DNA of 64,000 nucleotides from NCBI RefSeq assembly GCF_021462265.1, contig NZ_JAJONF010000040.1, forward strand, positions 1 through 64,000. Direction: 5' to 3'. Of the stretch, positions 32,103 to 40,497 are shown piece by piece. Within the stretch, counting starts at the first letter, position 1. The number at the start of each line of letters is the position of its first letter. Under the pieces are notes generated by a model. The model saw only the letters and a program-made list of their open reading frames with translations, did not search any database and was not told the DNA's origin. Source of the stretch: Streptomyces shenzhenensis. GTDB taxonomy: Bacteria > Actinomycetota > Actinomycetes > Streptomycetales > Streptomycetaceae. The position numbers were made by a program, and so were the translations under genes.

Positions 32103-32437
32103 GCCCGCTGAAGATCAACACCCGTTCCGTGACGACCGGCCCCGTTCCGGAGGTCCTCGGTGAACTCGACCACACCACCGCCGCACAGTTGCGTGCCCTG
32201 GTCACCACCCTCGCCCTGCGGCCGGGTCAGCGCCTCGTCCTGGACCTGGCCGGCCTGGAGTTCTGCGACTCCAGCGGCAGCACCGCCCTGATCGTCGCCC
32301 GCAACCACGCCCACGCCACCGGGGCCGACGTCGCGCTCGCCGCCGTCCCGGCCCACACCCTGCGCGTGCTGAGGATCGTCGGCCTCGACCAGATCTTCCC
32401 CGTCCTCCCCGACAGCCCTGGCGCCGCCCAGCCCTGA
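32099..32437 (+). CDS. STAS-domain anti-sigma factor antagonist (RsbV/SpoIIAA-like)
   Basis: 112 aa. PVPEVLGELDHTTAAQLRAL, LRPGQRLVLDLAGLEFCDSS and GSTALIVARNHAHATGADVA follow the STAS fold. The switch serine lies in C-D-S-S-G, so unlike the STAS protein at 27.3 kb this one has the normal phosphorylation site. Its ATG overlaps the stop of the ruined phosphatase gene, so it was the third gene of an RsbQ-RsbU-RsbV operon. It should release a SigB-type sigma factor from its RsbW-like kinase. Confidence 0.9.
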   Translation: MSPLKINTRSVTTGPVPEVLGELDHTTAAQLRALVTTLALRPGQRLVLDLAGLEFCDSSGSTALIVARNHAHATGADVALAAVPAHTLRVLRIVGLDQIFPVLPDSPGAAQP

Positions 32438-32513
32438 CGCCGCTTCACCGGGGGAGGTCCGCGATCTCCCGTCGCGCGGTGGCAACTTGGCGGGTACCGC
32501 GTTCCAGCGTCCG

Positions 32514-33353
32514 TCAGACCTCGCGCCAGCGCGCGCCGGCCCAGGAGAAGGCCCCGAAGGCCATGAGGCCGACCGCTATCAGCGCCAGCAGCCAGGGGCC
32601 CGCGGGGGTGCCGGCGAACGTGCGCAGGGTGTCGTCCATCCCCTTGGCCCTGCCGGGCTTGTGGTGGACGGCCGCGGCGATGGCGAAGCCGCCCGCGGTG
32701 GCGAAGACGATGCCCCGGGCGGCACCGCCGAACATGCCGAGGAAGGACACGACTTCACGCACCCTCCGGGACATCTCGGACATCCTCAGATGCTTCTCGA
32801 ACGTGCGCAGGACAGCCCGGACGGCGATCCACAGGCCGGCGGCGACCACCGCGGCGCCCGCGACGCCGACGATCCACTGCCCGCCGGGCCAGGCCAGCGC
32901 CTTCGCCGTGACGTCCCGGGAGTTCTTGTCGGAGCTGCCACTGCCGCTGCCCCTGTCCCCGGCCGCGTAGGAGAGCACGGAGTACGCGACGAATCCGTAG
33001 AAGCAGAGACGGCCCGCGGCCATCGCCCTCCTGCCCGGCTTCTCGCCGCCGGGACCCGCCTGCCCGAAGGCGGCCTCGGACAGCCGCCACAGGGCCATCC
33101 CGGCCAGGGCGATGCCGAGCAGCCACAACAGCACGGTGCCGAAGGGTTTCTGGGCGATCTCGGCGACCGCGCCACCCCGGTCGGCCTGCCCGCCCCCGCC
33201 GGTGAACGCGATCCGCAGTGAGAGAACACCGATCAGCGCGTAGATGACCCCGCGGCCGACGAAGCCCGCACGGGCCGCCGCCGCGACCGCTCTGCCGTTC
33301 GCCGCACGGCGAACCTGACCGCGCCCGCCTGCTGTTGCCGATCCAGTAGCCAT
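32514..33353 (-). CDS. DUF1206 family membrane protein
   Basis: 279 aa with about six membrane helices arranged as three similar pairs: AARAGFVGRGVIYALIGVLS, GTVLLWLLGIALAGMALWRL; GRLCFYGFVAYSVLSYAAGD, GQWIVGVAGAAVVAAGLWIA; GMFGGAARGIVFATAGGFAI, GPWLLALIAVGLMAFGAFSW. Each pair starts with a G/R-x-x-G...G-x-x-Y/F pattern, which is the repeated unit of DUF1206. Function unknown. It is commonly found beside stress genes in actinobacteria. Confidence 0.9.
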   Translation of the reverse strand: MATGSATAGGRGQVRRAANGRAVAAAARAGFVGRGVIYALIGVLSLRIAFTGGGGQADRGGAVAEIAQKPFGTVLLWLLGIALAGMALWRLSEAAFGQAGPGGEKPGRRAMAAGRLCFYGFVAYSVLSYAAGDRGSGSGSSDKNSRDVTAKALAWPGGQWIVGVAGAAVVAAGLWIAVRAVLRTFEKHLRMSEMSRRVREVVSFLGMFGGAARGIVFATAGGFAIAAAVHHKPGRAKGMDDTLRTFAGTPAGPWLLALIAVGLMAFGAFSWAGARWREV

Positions 33354-33709
33354 GCCCTACCGGATGCCCCCGAAGGGCGAGACCATCCTGGGCGGAGTCA
33401 CCGCCGGCCCGTTCACGACGGTTCGGCACGCTGTCGGCGGGGCGCGGCGCTCGACCTCCCCAGGTGATGCGCCGCTCCCCCACCGGCGCGCGTCGACCAC
33501 CCGCGAACCCTCGCCCCGCACACGTTCGATCCGGCCTCCGCGCCGAGGCCGACGGAGCCCCGGCTGTCGGCCTCGGCGGGCCGCCGCGCGCGTGCCGGGC
33601 CCCCAAGGCCGGAGGGCCGAAGACCGGGAGAAACGGTCTTCGGCCCTCCGGCCGGGGTGCGGTGGCCGCGCCGGCTGTGACGACGGACGGCGGCGAGTGG
33701 ATGAGCCGC
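33354..33709. other. Intergenic region with strong hairpin
   Basis: 356 bases, no supported gene. The hairpin at 33607-33653 ends the transcript of the Arg/Asp-rich protein. The left part should hold the DUF1206 promoter. Confidence 0.5.
33607..33653 (-). terminator. 20-bp stem terminator
   Basis: Bases 33607-33626 pair perfectly with 33634-33653 across a GGAGAAA loop, about 57 bases beyond the stop of the Arg/Asp-rich protein gene. Confidence 0.88.
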
Positions 33710-34069
33710 CTAGCGGCGCCCGTCGTAGCGGTCGTGATCCGCGTGCCGGTCGCCGTACCAGCCGGGGCGCCCGATCCGGTCGTGGTCCCAGCCTCGGTGC
33801 CCACGCCAGTCGCGGTCACGGTAGCGGTCGCGGTCGCGGTCGTGATTCCGGTCCCGGTCCCAGCCGGGGCGCCCACCCCGGTCGCGGTCCCGGTCCCGGT
33901 CGTCGAAGCGGCCGTCGCGGTCGCTCCAGTGGCTGTGTGAGTAGCGCCTTCCGCTGTCGCGGTCAGGGCCGGGTCCGGCGGCCAGGGCCGGCAGGGCGGC
34001 CGCGCCGACGAGTGCGCCCGAAGCCACACAGGTGGCGATCAGGCGGAGCGTCGTACGGGAAACAGACAT
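33710..34069 (-). CDS. Secreted Arg/Asp-rich low-complexity protein
   Basis: 119 aa. A clear signal peptide (MSVSRTTLRLIATCVASGAL, then VGAAALPALAAG) is followed by about 85 residues made almost wholly of Arg, Asp, Gly, His, Tyr and Trp, in runs such as DRDRDRDRGGRPGWDRDR and GHRGWDHDRIGRPGWYGDRH. Charges nearly balance, so the mature part is probably disordered, and R/Y/W/H richness may favour metal or polyanion binding or phase separation. I do not recognise a family. The signal peptide and the terminator argue that the gene is real. Confidence 0.75.
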   Translation of the reverse strand: MSVSRTTLRLIATCVASGALVGAAALPALAAGPGPDRDSGRRYSHSHWSDRDGRFDDRDRDRDRGGRPGWDRDRNHDRDRDRYRDRDWRGHRGWDHDRIGRPGWYGDRHADHDRYDGRR

Positions 34070-34456
34070 GAATCCGTCACCTCACGTTCGTGCGGACCGG
34101 CCCTGGTCGGGCCGGGCGAGCAGTCCGGGATTCCCGGCTCGATGCCGAGGAGCCACACTGTGTCGCCGCAGGACCACACCGGAGCACGGAACGGATTCAC
34201 GTTACGAAATGCGGATATATTTGTAACTGTCCCTTGTATGGGTCATGGATACCGGGAGAGGCCTGAGCACCGGCCTGTCCCCGCCTCGACTCCGTCGAAC
34301 GGCCCAATGGCTTCGGTAACAGCGAGGGGGACGCCGTTCGGGGGACACGTCGCGCAACGGCCGGACCGCTGCGGGGATCACAAGGAAAGCAAAAATCCGG
34401 ACCCCTCGACGCGGGAGCCCGGACTGTCGACGCGACAGGAAAAGCGGCGCGAAAGG
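34070..34456. other. Intergenic region with an AT-rich patch
   Basis: 387 bases without a gene. The stretch 34198-34235 is markedly AT-rich for this genome (contains ATATATTTGTAAC) and is the best candidate for the promoter of the Arg/Asp-rich gene, read leftwards, though it would leave a long leader. Confidence 0.45.
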
Positions 34457-34503
34457 CATATGGCTGGGGCCCGCACCCCAAGGGTGCGGGCCCCAGCCAT
34501 ATG
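34457..34503 (-). terminator. 22-bp stem terminator after the cold-shock gene
   Basis: Bases 34457-34478 pair perfectly with 34482-34503 over a 3-base loop, 38 bases beyond the stop of the cold-shock gene. It is one of the longest perfect stems in the window and would work in both directions. Confidence 0.9.
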
Positions 34504-34540
34504 ATGCGCGAACCCGTGGCTCGCGACGTGCGCGTCGGCG

Positions 34541-34744
34541 TCAGGCGGGAACGATGTTCTCGGCCTGCGGGCCCTTCTGGCCCTGCGTGACGTCGAAGGT
34601 AACCTTCTGGCCTTCCTGAAGCTCGCGGAAGCCGCTGGTGGCGATGTTCGAGTAGTGGGCGAACACGTCAGCGCCGCCACCGTCCTGCTCGATGAAGCCG
34701 AAGCCCTTTTCCGCGTTGAACCACTTCACGGTGCCAGATGCCAT
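34541..34744 (-). CDS. Cold-shock protein (CspA family)
   Basis: 67 aa. SGTVKWFNAEKGFGFIEQDG holds RNP-1 (K-G-F-G-F-I) and DVFAHYSNI is RNP-2; ends in QKGPQAENIVPA. Full-length and intact. It binds single-stranded RNA and DNA as a chaperone. The AT-richer leader at 34745-34900 fits the long untranslated leader usual for csp genes. Confidence 0.97.
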   Translation of the reverse strand: MASGTVKWFNAEKGFGFIEQDGGGADVFAHYSNIATSGFRELQEGQKVTFDVTQGQKGPQAENIVPA

Positions 34745-34972
34745 ATTGAATCTCCCTCGGGGGGCAGTTTCGGACCCGCACTTTACGGGGCCGGGTCGCC
34801 GCTATGATCACCCCTCCGGAAAAATCCGGAAAGCTCTGCAAAGAAAAATCTCTGGCAACCAGAACTGCAACTGCTGTCACGTTAACACAGGTCGGGGCGG
34901 CGTGGCCCGGCACTTTTGGCGCCCTCCAGGAATCCTCATCCGGCTGGATTACTGATTTCTGTGTCGGCGGTA

Positions 34973-35311
34973 CTAGATATTCGCACCCTGCTCGTCCAGC
35001 TTCCGGCGCATTTCCCGGTTCAGGCGCAGGGCGTCGTCGAGCTGGTCCTCCAGGGAGACGATGCGGCACGCGGCCTCGACGGGGGTGCCCTGGCCGACCA
35101 GCTCACGGGCGCGGGCGGCGATGCGCAACTGGCGGCGGGAGTAGCGGCGATGACCACCCTCCGACCGCAGGGGCGTGATCAGCTCGGCCGCGCCGACGGC
35201 CCGGAGGAAGGCGGGGGTGGTCCCGAGGATGTCGGCGGCGCGCCCCATGGTGTAGGCGGGGTAGTCGTCGTCGTCGAGGTTGCCGGTGACCGGGGCATTC
35301 TCAGCGGGCAT
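34973..35311 (-). CDS. MerR-like helix-turn-helix protein
   Basis: 112 aa from the ATG at 35311. YPAYTMGRAADILGTTPAFL, RAVGAAELITPLRSEGGHRR and YSRRQLRIAARARELVGQGT form a winged helix of MerR type, with the G-G-H-R-R-Y wing. A C-terminal helix (VSLEDQLDDALRLNREMRRK) is probably a dimerising coiled coil. There is no effector domain. It lies upstream of, and on the same strand as, the cold-shock gene; the two may be co-controlled. Confidence 0.88.
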   Translation of the reverse strand: MPAENAPVTGNLDDDDYPAYTMGRAADILGTTPAFLRAVGAAELITPLRSEGGHRRYSRRQLRIAARARELVGQGTPVEAACRIVSLEDQLDDALRLNREMRRKLDEQGANI

Positions 35312-35529
35312 ATGACCTTCGTTTCGGGGACGCGGAGAGGGACCCGGACGTGCGCGGCACCCGCACTCGGAGGAATTCAGCGCCATCCGCCCCGTACGAG
35401 AAGCGTAACTCCGCCGGGCACGGACATGTGGTCCCGCCGCGACAGAAATGCTCCGGGCGGGCCGGCCCTGGGGCACGGTGAAGCCGGCGGGCCCGGCAGC
35501 CGTGGCGCCCTGGTCCGTCCGGGTGGCGG

Positions 35530-36912
35530 TCAGCAGGGCAGGACGAGGACGACGGAGGCCCCGCGCCCGGTGTCCGCGGCGCGGGCGGTGCCGCCGTGGG
35601 CGGTGGCCACCGCCTGGACGAAGGCGAGCCCCAGGCCGGATCCGCCGCCGGTGCGGCTGGCCTCGGCGCGGGCGAAACGGTCGAACGCCCGGGGCAGGAA
35701 CTCCGGCGGGAAGCCGGTTCCCTCGTCCGTGACGCACAGCCGCAGCGCGTCCTCGTGGACGGTGGCCGTGAGGCGGACGGTCCCGGTGCCGTGCCGAAGG
35801 GCGTTGTCGAGCAGGTTGCCGATGGCGGGCCGCAGCCACCGGGCGTCGACGTCCACGGTCACGCGGGCGGCGTCCACGGTCACGGTCCGCCCCTCCCGCT
35901 CGGCGGTGCGCAGATGGGGGGCGACGGCGGCGCCGACGAGGTCGGCGAGGTCGGTCGGAGCCCGGCTGAGGTGCTGGGCGGTGCCCAGTTCCTCCAGGTC
36001 CAGCAGCGCGTTGGAGAGCTCGATCAGGCGCTGGACCTCGGTGTCCACCGAGCGCAGGGTCTCGGTGAGTTCGCCGGCGGAGCGGGGCCGGTGCAGGGCG
36101 ACGTCGAGTTCGGCGCGCATCAGGGTGAGCGGGGTGCGCAGTTCGTGACTGGCGTCCGCGACGAACCGGCGCTCGCGTTCGGCGGACGCCGCCAGGCGGT
36201 CGAGCATGTGGTTGAGGGTGTGGCCGAGCCGGGTGATCTCGTCGTCGCGGTCGGCGGGCACGTCCAGGCGCAGGTTCTGGGCGCCGTCCGCGAGACCGGC
36301 GGCCCCGCCGCGGTAGCGCTCGACGGGGCGCAGGGCGGCGCGCGCGGTGCGGTAGCCGACGCCGGAGGCGGCGATCAGGGTCAGGCCGGAGGCGAGGGCC
36401 AGCTGGGCGAGGAGTTCGCGCAGCGCCTCGTCGCGGTGTCCGCGCCGGACGGCGGCGACCACGATCCGGCCCTGGCCGCCGGCTGTGACCCGGCCGGCCT
36501 GCAGACGCAGGGTGTCCGAGGTGATCGGCAGGAGGGAGCCGACGTCCCGCCGGACGGTGGCCCCGTGCGCGGCGGCGTCCAGTTCGGCCGGGGTCAGCAG
36601 GGACCGGCCGTGCAGGGCGTCGCTGGAGACCAGGACCCGGCCCTGTGCGTCGAGGACCTGCCGGAGGCTGCCGCTGGGGCCGGGCGGGAGCTGCCCTTCG
36701 TCCCGTACCGCCTGGTCGAGGCTTCGTCGGTACGTGGTCAGGTCGTCGTTCAGCTGCCGGTCCAGAGCGGCCTGGACCCGCCAGTAGACCAGTCCCGCCG
36801 TGCCGGCCAGCACCAGCGACATGGTGACGGCGACGGCCAGCACCAGACGGGCGACCACGGGCAGCCGCCGGAACCACGGCCACGGCCGCAGCCGCCCGGG
36901 AAGGCGGTTCAC
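35530..36912 (-). CDS. Sensor histidine kinase
   Basis: 460 aa from the GTG that overlaps the response-regulator stop (GTGA). One helix near 20-45, a roughly 130-residue extracytoplasmic domain (LNDDLTTYRRSLDQAVRDEG, VLDAQGRVLVSSDALHGRSL), a second helix (LAQLALASGLTLIAASGVGY), HAMP, then H-box ADASHELRTPLTLMRAELDV, N-box GNLLDNALRHGTG and G-box GGSGLGLAFVQAVATAHGG. It faces the DUF4956-VTC-PAP2 operon through its partner's promoter region and may control it. Confidence 0.92.
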   Translation of the reverse strand: MNRLPGRLRPWPWFRRLPVVARLVLAVAVTMSLVLAGTAGLVYWRVQAALDRQLNDDLTTYRRSLDQAVRDEGQLPPGPSGSLRQVLDAQGRVLVSSDALHGRSLLTPAELDAAAHGATVRRDVGSLLPITSDTLRLQAGRVTAGGQGRIVVAAVRRGHRDEALRELLAQLALASGLTLIAASGVGYRTARAALRPVERYRGGAAGLADGAQNLRLDVPADRDDEITRLGHTLNHMLDRLAASAERERRFVADASHELRTPLTLMRAELDVALHRPRSAGELTETLRSVDTEVQRLIELSNALLDLEELGTAQHLSRAPTDLADLVGAAVAPHLRTAEREGRTVTVDAARVTVDVDARWLRPAIGNLLDNALRHGTGTVRLTATVHEDALRLCVTDEGTGFPPEFLPRAFDRFARAEASRTGGGSGLGLAFVQAVATAHGGTARAADTGRGASVVLVLPC

Positions 36913-37580
36913 GGGGCGGCCTCCAGGCGGTAGCCGCGTCCGCGCAGGGTCGTGATCGTCGTACGGCCGAAGGCCCGGTCGACCTTGCCGCGCACCTTGG
37001 AGACGTGCACGTCGATGGCGTTGCTGCGCAGGTCGGTCTCGCCGTCCCAGACCTCGTCCAGCAGCTGGACGCGGGTGACCACGCGCCCGGCGTTCTCCAT
37101 GAGCACCCGCAGTACGTCGAACTCCCGCCGGGACAGTTCCAGTTCGGCATCGGCCCGCCAGGCCCGCTGCTGTTCGGGGTCGAGGACGAGGTCGCCGACC
37201 CGCAGGCGCCCGGAGGACTCGGGACGCCGCCGGGATATCGCCCGCAGCCGGGCCAGCAGTTCCTCCATCGCGAACGGCTTGACCACGTAGTCGTCGGCGC
37301 CGGCGTCGAGCCCGGCCACCCGCTCGCTGATCGCGCCACGCGCGGTGAGCAGGATCACCGGAACGTCGACGCCCTCGCCGCGCAGCGTCCGGCACACCTC
37401 GACGCCGTCCATGCCGGGCAGCATCACGTCCAGCAGCACGGCGTCCAGGCGCGGATCGCGGGCGGCGGCGAGGCCGGAGGGCCCGTCGTAGCGGCCCTCG
37501 GCGGTGTGGCCGGACTCGGTCAGATAGCGGACGACCAGATCGGTCAGGCGGGTCTCGTCGTCGACGACCAGGCAGTGCAT
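36909..37580 (-). CDS. OmpR-family response regulator
   Basis: 223 aa from the ATG at 37580. MHCLVVDDETRLTDLVVRYL has the acidic pair; the phospho-acceptor is in LDAVLLDVMLPGMDGVEVCR; ILLTARGAISERVAGLDAGA and YVVKPFAMEELLARL follow. The C-terminal winged helix ends SNAIDVHVSKVRGKVDRAFG and TITTLRGRGYRLEAAP. Divergent from the DUF4956 gene with about 150 bases between starts. Confidence 0.93.
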   Translation of the reverse strand: MHCLVVDDETRLTDLVVRYLTESGHTAEGRYDGPSGLAAARDPRLDAVLLDVMLPGMDGVEVCRTLRGEGVDVPVILLTARGAISERVAGLDAGADDYVVKPFAMEELLARLRAISRRRPESSGRLRVGDLVLDPEQQRAWRADAELELSRREFDVLRVLMENAGRVVTRVQLLDEVWDGETDLRSNAIDVHVSKVRGKVDRAFGRTTITTLRGRGYRLEAAP

Positions 37581-37731
37581 GCCGGTCAGGCTAACCACGC
37601 GCCGGGCCCGCCACGGCCACCGGGAAGGCTTCATGGTCTGTTCATGTGACGTCCCTACCGTCCTTCAGGTCGCGGTGCTCCGCGGACCGCGACCGGTCCC
37701 CGTCCGACGCGCCGTGACGGAAGGGACCCCC

Positions 37732-38376
37732 ATGCACGCATCGGTGCTCGCCGCCAAGGGCATCACCGACCACCTCACGGTCACCGACCTGATGACCCGC
37801 GGCGGTCTCGACGTCATCGCCCTGCTGCTCCTGGTCGGCTGGCTCTACCGGCGCCGGCCCAGCGTGCCCGCGATGCCGCTGGTGCTGGCCGCGCTGAACA
37901 CCGGCCTGTTCGCCGCGATGAGCACGATCAGCGCCGGCAAGTTCCCGGCCGGGGTCGGGTTCGGGCTGTTCGGCATCCTCTCCCTGGTCCGGCTGCGCAG
38001 CGCGGCCTTCACTCTCCGGGACGTCGCCTACACCTTCGTGGCCCTGGTGATCGCCCTGTGCACGGGGTTGCCGCAGCGGCAGACCTGGCTCGTGGTCGCG
38101 CTGGACGTGGTGGTGCTCCTCGCCGTCCTCGTGGTCGACGACCCGACGGCGTACGAGCCGCCGACCCGCACGGTGCGGCTCACCCTCGACCGGATCTACC
38201 CCGACCCCGCGGTGATCGCCGCCGACGTGGCCTTCCGCTTCGGCCAGGCACCGCTGTCGGTGGTCGTGGACGAGGTCGACTACGTCCGTGAGACCACCCG
38301 GGTCTCCGCCCGTTACCCCGCGGACCCGGCCGTCGCCGCGGACTCCGAGCCTCGCGAGCCGGTGATGGCGCCGTGA
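37732..38376 (+). CDS. DUF4956 domain membrane protein
   Basis: 214 aa. Four hydrophobic helices (LDVIALLLLVGWLYRR, MPLVLAALNTGLFAAMSTIS, FGLFGILSLVRLRSAAFTLR, YTFVALVIALCTGLPQ) and a soluble C-terminal domain. G-F-G-L-F-G-I-L-S-L-V-R-L-R is the hallmark of DUF4956. In many bacteria DUF4956 genes are adjacent to VTC-type polyphosphate polymerase genes, as here. It may be a membrane partner of the polymerase. Its stop overlaps the next start (GTGA). Confidence 0.9.
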   Translation: MHASVLAAKGITDHLTVTDLMTRGGLDVIALLLLVGWLYRRRPSVPAMPLVLAALNTGLFAAMSTISAGKFPAGVGFGLFGILSLVRLRSAAFTLRDVAYTFVALVIALCTGLPQRQTWLVVALDVVVLLAVLVVDDPTAYEPPTRTVRLTLDRIYPDPAVIAADVAFRFGQAPLSVVVDEVDYVRETTRVSARYPADPAVAADSEPREPVMAP

Positions 38377-39278
38377 CCGCCGCCCCATCCTTCGGCCAGT
38401 CCCTCGGCCAGCCCCTCGGCCCGTCTCTCGCGGCCCGGCTGGGCCTGGCGGAGCCGCGCGGTGCGACCCTCGCCGAGGTGGACGCGGCGGCGGCGCTGCA
38501 GCACCGGGTCGACCGCAAGTACCTGGTCCCGCTCGACCGGGCCCGCCGCCTCGTCGCCCGGCTCGCCGACAGCCACCACGTTCTCGACCTGGGCGACGGC
38601 CGTCGTACGACGAACTACCTCAGTACCTACTTCGACACCGCGGAGCTGGGCGCCTGGCGGGCCCACGTCCAGCAGCGGCGGCGGCGCTGGAAGATCCGCA
38701 CCCGCCTGTACGCCGAGGACGGTCTGTGCCGGGTGGAGGTGAAGACGAAGGACGGCCGCGGCGCCACGGTCAAGCAGGCGCTGCGTGTCCCGGCCGCCGA
38801 GTACGGCGAACTGACCGCCCACGCGGCCGAGTTCGTCGACCAGGTGCTGGAGCGGGCCGGCGTCCCCGTCACGGCCGGGGAGCTGTCCGCCGCGGTGGAG
38901 GTCCGGTACGTCCGCGCGGCCCTCGCCGACCTCCGGCACGGCAGCCGCGTCACCTTCGACGGCGCCCTGAGCTGCCGTCGCGACGGCCGGACCGCCGCGC
39001 TGGACCCCGGGCACGTCCTGGTCGAGACCAAGGGCGGAGCGCGCCCCGCCCTCGCCGACCGCCTGCTGCTCGGCATGGCGGCCCGGCCGGTCTCGCTCAG
39101 CAAGTACGTCGTGGGCCAGTCCCTGCTCACCCCGGGCCTGCCCGACAACGACGTACGCCGCCTCGCCCGCGCCCACTTCACCACCGAGGCGCATCCGGCC
39201 CCGCGCCCAACGCCCCGCCCGGCGCCGCTCCCGGGACAGCTCCCGGCGCCGCTTCCCGAAAGGACCCCCGCCGCATGA
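38373..39278 (+). CDS. VTC-domain polyphosphate polymerase-like protein
   Basis: 301 aa from a GTG. The tunnel-fold residues of VTC4-like polymerases are visible: LQHRVDRKYLVPLDRARRLV (basic R-x-D-R-K-Y), NYLSTYFDTAELGAWRAHVQ with QRRRRWKIRTRLYAEDGLCR, VEVKTKDGRGATVKQ (E-x-K-T/x-K), GALSCRRDGR, VLVETKGGARP and SLSKYVVG. These Arg/Lys/Glu residues hold the metal-bound nucleotide and growing chain. It likely makes polyphosphate from ATP or works as a triphosphate-tunnel enzyme with the DUF4956 partner. A Pro-rich tail precedes the overlapping PAP2 gene. Confidence 0.92.
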   Translation: MTAAPSFGQSLGQPLGPSLAARLGLAEPRGATLAEVDAAAALQHRVDRKYLVPLDRARRLVARLADSHHVLDLGDGRRTTNYLSTYFDTAELGAWRAHVQQRRRRWKIRTRLYAEDGLCRVEVKTKDGRGATVKQALRVPAAEYGELTAHAAEFVDQVLERAGVPVTAGELSAAVEVRYVRAALADLRHGSRVTFDGALSCRRDGRTAALDPGHVLVETKGGARPALADRLLLGMAARPVSLSKYVVGQSLLTPGLPDNDVRRLARAHFTTEAHPAPRPTPRPAPLPGQLPAPLPERTPAA

Positions 39279-40123
39279 ACGTCCTGCGTGGCATCAAATG
39301 GCGCTACCCCCTGATCGCCCTGCTCGCCGTCGCGGCCGTGGCCGTCAGCACCCTGCGACCGCAACTGGTCACGGCCGTCACCGCCAAGAAGCCCGGCGCG
39401 ACGGAGCGGATCAGGCAGGACCCGCCGCCCACGCTCTTCACCGACGCCGAGATCGCGGCGATCGGCACGGCCGCGGACGCCCAGCGCGCGCAGGCCGACG
39501 CGCTGTTCGCGCAGTGGCGGACGGCCCACGGCACCACCCGCGACGACCGGGCCTTCACCGCCTGGGCGGCGCGGCAGGTCCCGGCCCCGCCGTCGGCGAA
39601 GCAGCGCGCCGCCGAACTCCGCCAGGACCAGGCCCTCGCCAAGTCCCGCACGGCGGCGGGCAGGAAGGCCGCGACCTGGCTGGAGCTGTACGGCAAGAAG
39701 GACATCTGGCGGCTCTACCTCCACGACCAGCGCGAACTGGTCCCCGGCACGCGCGGCAACAGCGAGAAGGCCGAGCTGAAGGCGGCTCTGACGCTGGCCA
39801 AGACGATCAGCGACCAGGTGGCGGCCGAGGACCGGCAGCCGGCCCCGTTCGTCCTCGACCCGACCCTGCGCCCGGACAAGCCCGTCACGCCCGGTGCCAA
39901 GGGCCCGTACTCCTACCCCTCCCGGCACGCGACCCGCTCCGCCGCGGCCGTCACCTTCCTCAGCGCCCTCTCCCCGCACCGCGCCGCGGACTACCGGTGG
40001 ATGCAGGACGAGGTCCTCTACTCCCGCCTCTACATGGCGGGCCACGTCACCAGCGACCTCACGGCGGGCACGCTGCTCGGCGACCTGATCGGCGACTACG
40101 AACTCGCCGTCAGCGGGCACTGA
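39275..40123 (+). CDS. PAP2-superfamily phosphatase, membrane-anchored
   Basis: 282 aa; the ATG overlaps the VTC gene stop (ATGA). One N-terminal helix (LIALLAVAAVAVSTL) should place the rest outside. The C-terminal part has YSYPSRHATRSAAAVTFLSA (P-S-x-H motif) and SRLYMAGHVTSDLTAGTLLG (S-R-x5-G-H-x3-D), the two histidine motifs of class A acid phosphatases. The third gene of a polyphosphate-type operon, it might cleave an exported phosphate ester or polyphosphate end. Confidence 0.9.
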   Translation: MNVLRGIKWRYPLIALLAVAAVAVSTLRPQLVTAVTAKKPGATERIRQDPPPTLFTDAEIAAIGTAADAQRAQADALFAQWRTAHGTTRDDRAFTAWAARQVPAPPSAKQRAAELRQDQALAKSRTAAGRKAATWLELYGKKDIWRLYLHDQRELVPGTRGNSEKAELKAALTLAKTISDQVAAEDRQPAPFVLDPTLRPDKPVTPGAKGPYSYPSRHATRSAAAVTFLSALSPHRAADYRWMQDEVLYSRLYMAGHVTSDLTAGTLLGDLIGDYELAVSGH

Positions 40124-40228
40124 CCCCGCGCCGCGCCCTTGCCACCCCGAGCGGCGGAAGAACACCGTGGCCGGGCGGGGCCGGGCGTGCTCGCGGATGG
40201 CCGGGCATGGTCGCGCTACCGAACACTT

Positions 40229-40266
40229 GCCCTTCACCTCCACCCTTCAGGGTGGAGGTGAAGGGC
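40229..40266 (+). terminator. 18-bp stem hairpin after the PAP2 gene
   Basis: Bases 40229-40246 pair perfectly with 40249-40266 over a 2-base loop. It may end the DUF4956-VTC-PAP2 transcript, or be an end hairpin of the mobile-element remnant next to it. Confidence 0.75.
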
Positions 40267-40299
40267 ATCCTGCCCTCAGTGGCCCGGAGGGCCGCAGCG

Positions 40300-40497
40300 A
40301 CAGGGCTAGGATCGCCTCATCCGATGACGGAGTCGTCGGATCTACCGCCGGACGGGCGGAAAGTGACGCCTGTGGAGGCCCCTGTAAGACCGATCTCCCC
40401 GGAGAGCGGCAAGGGCCGGTGAAGCAGGAACCCGAGGTGGCATCGCGTAGCGGTGCGGACCGGAATCTCCTGCCCTCGGGCAGGAGAGGGCGTCAAT
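40300..40497 (+). mobile_element. TnpB 3' end and right end of an IS200/IS605-type element (remnant)
   Basis: In one plus frame the codons read ESDACGGPCKTDLPG, then ERQGPVKQEPEVAS and RSGADRNLLPSGRRG, which resembles the variable C-terminal tail of actinomycete IS1341-type TnpB (typically V-K-Q-E-P near the end). The DNA ends with an imperfect hairpin around CTGCCCTCGGGCAGG and AGAGGGCGTCAA, the shape of an IS605-family right end. The nuclease domain and left end are gone. The right end falls on the last codons of the neighbouring minus-strand gene. Confidence 0.55.

Noticed and set aside
33464..33940. A plus-strand frame rich in V-P-V-A repeats opposite the Arg/Asp-rich gene
   Set aside because: It is the complement of the D-R-D-R codons; the minus-strand frame has a proper signal peptide and terminator.
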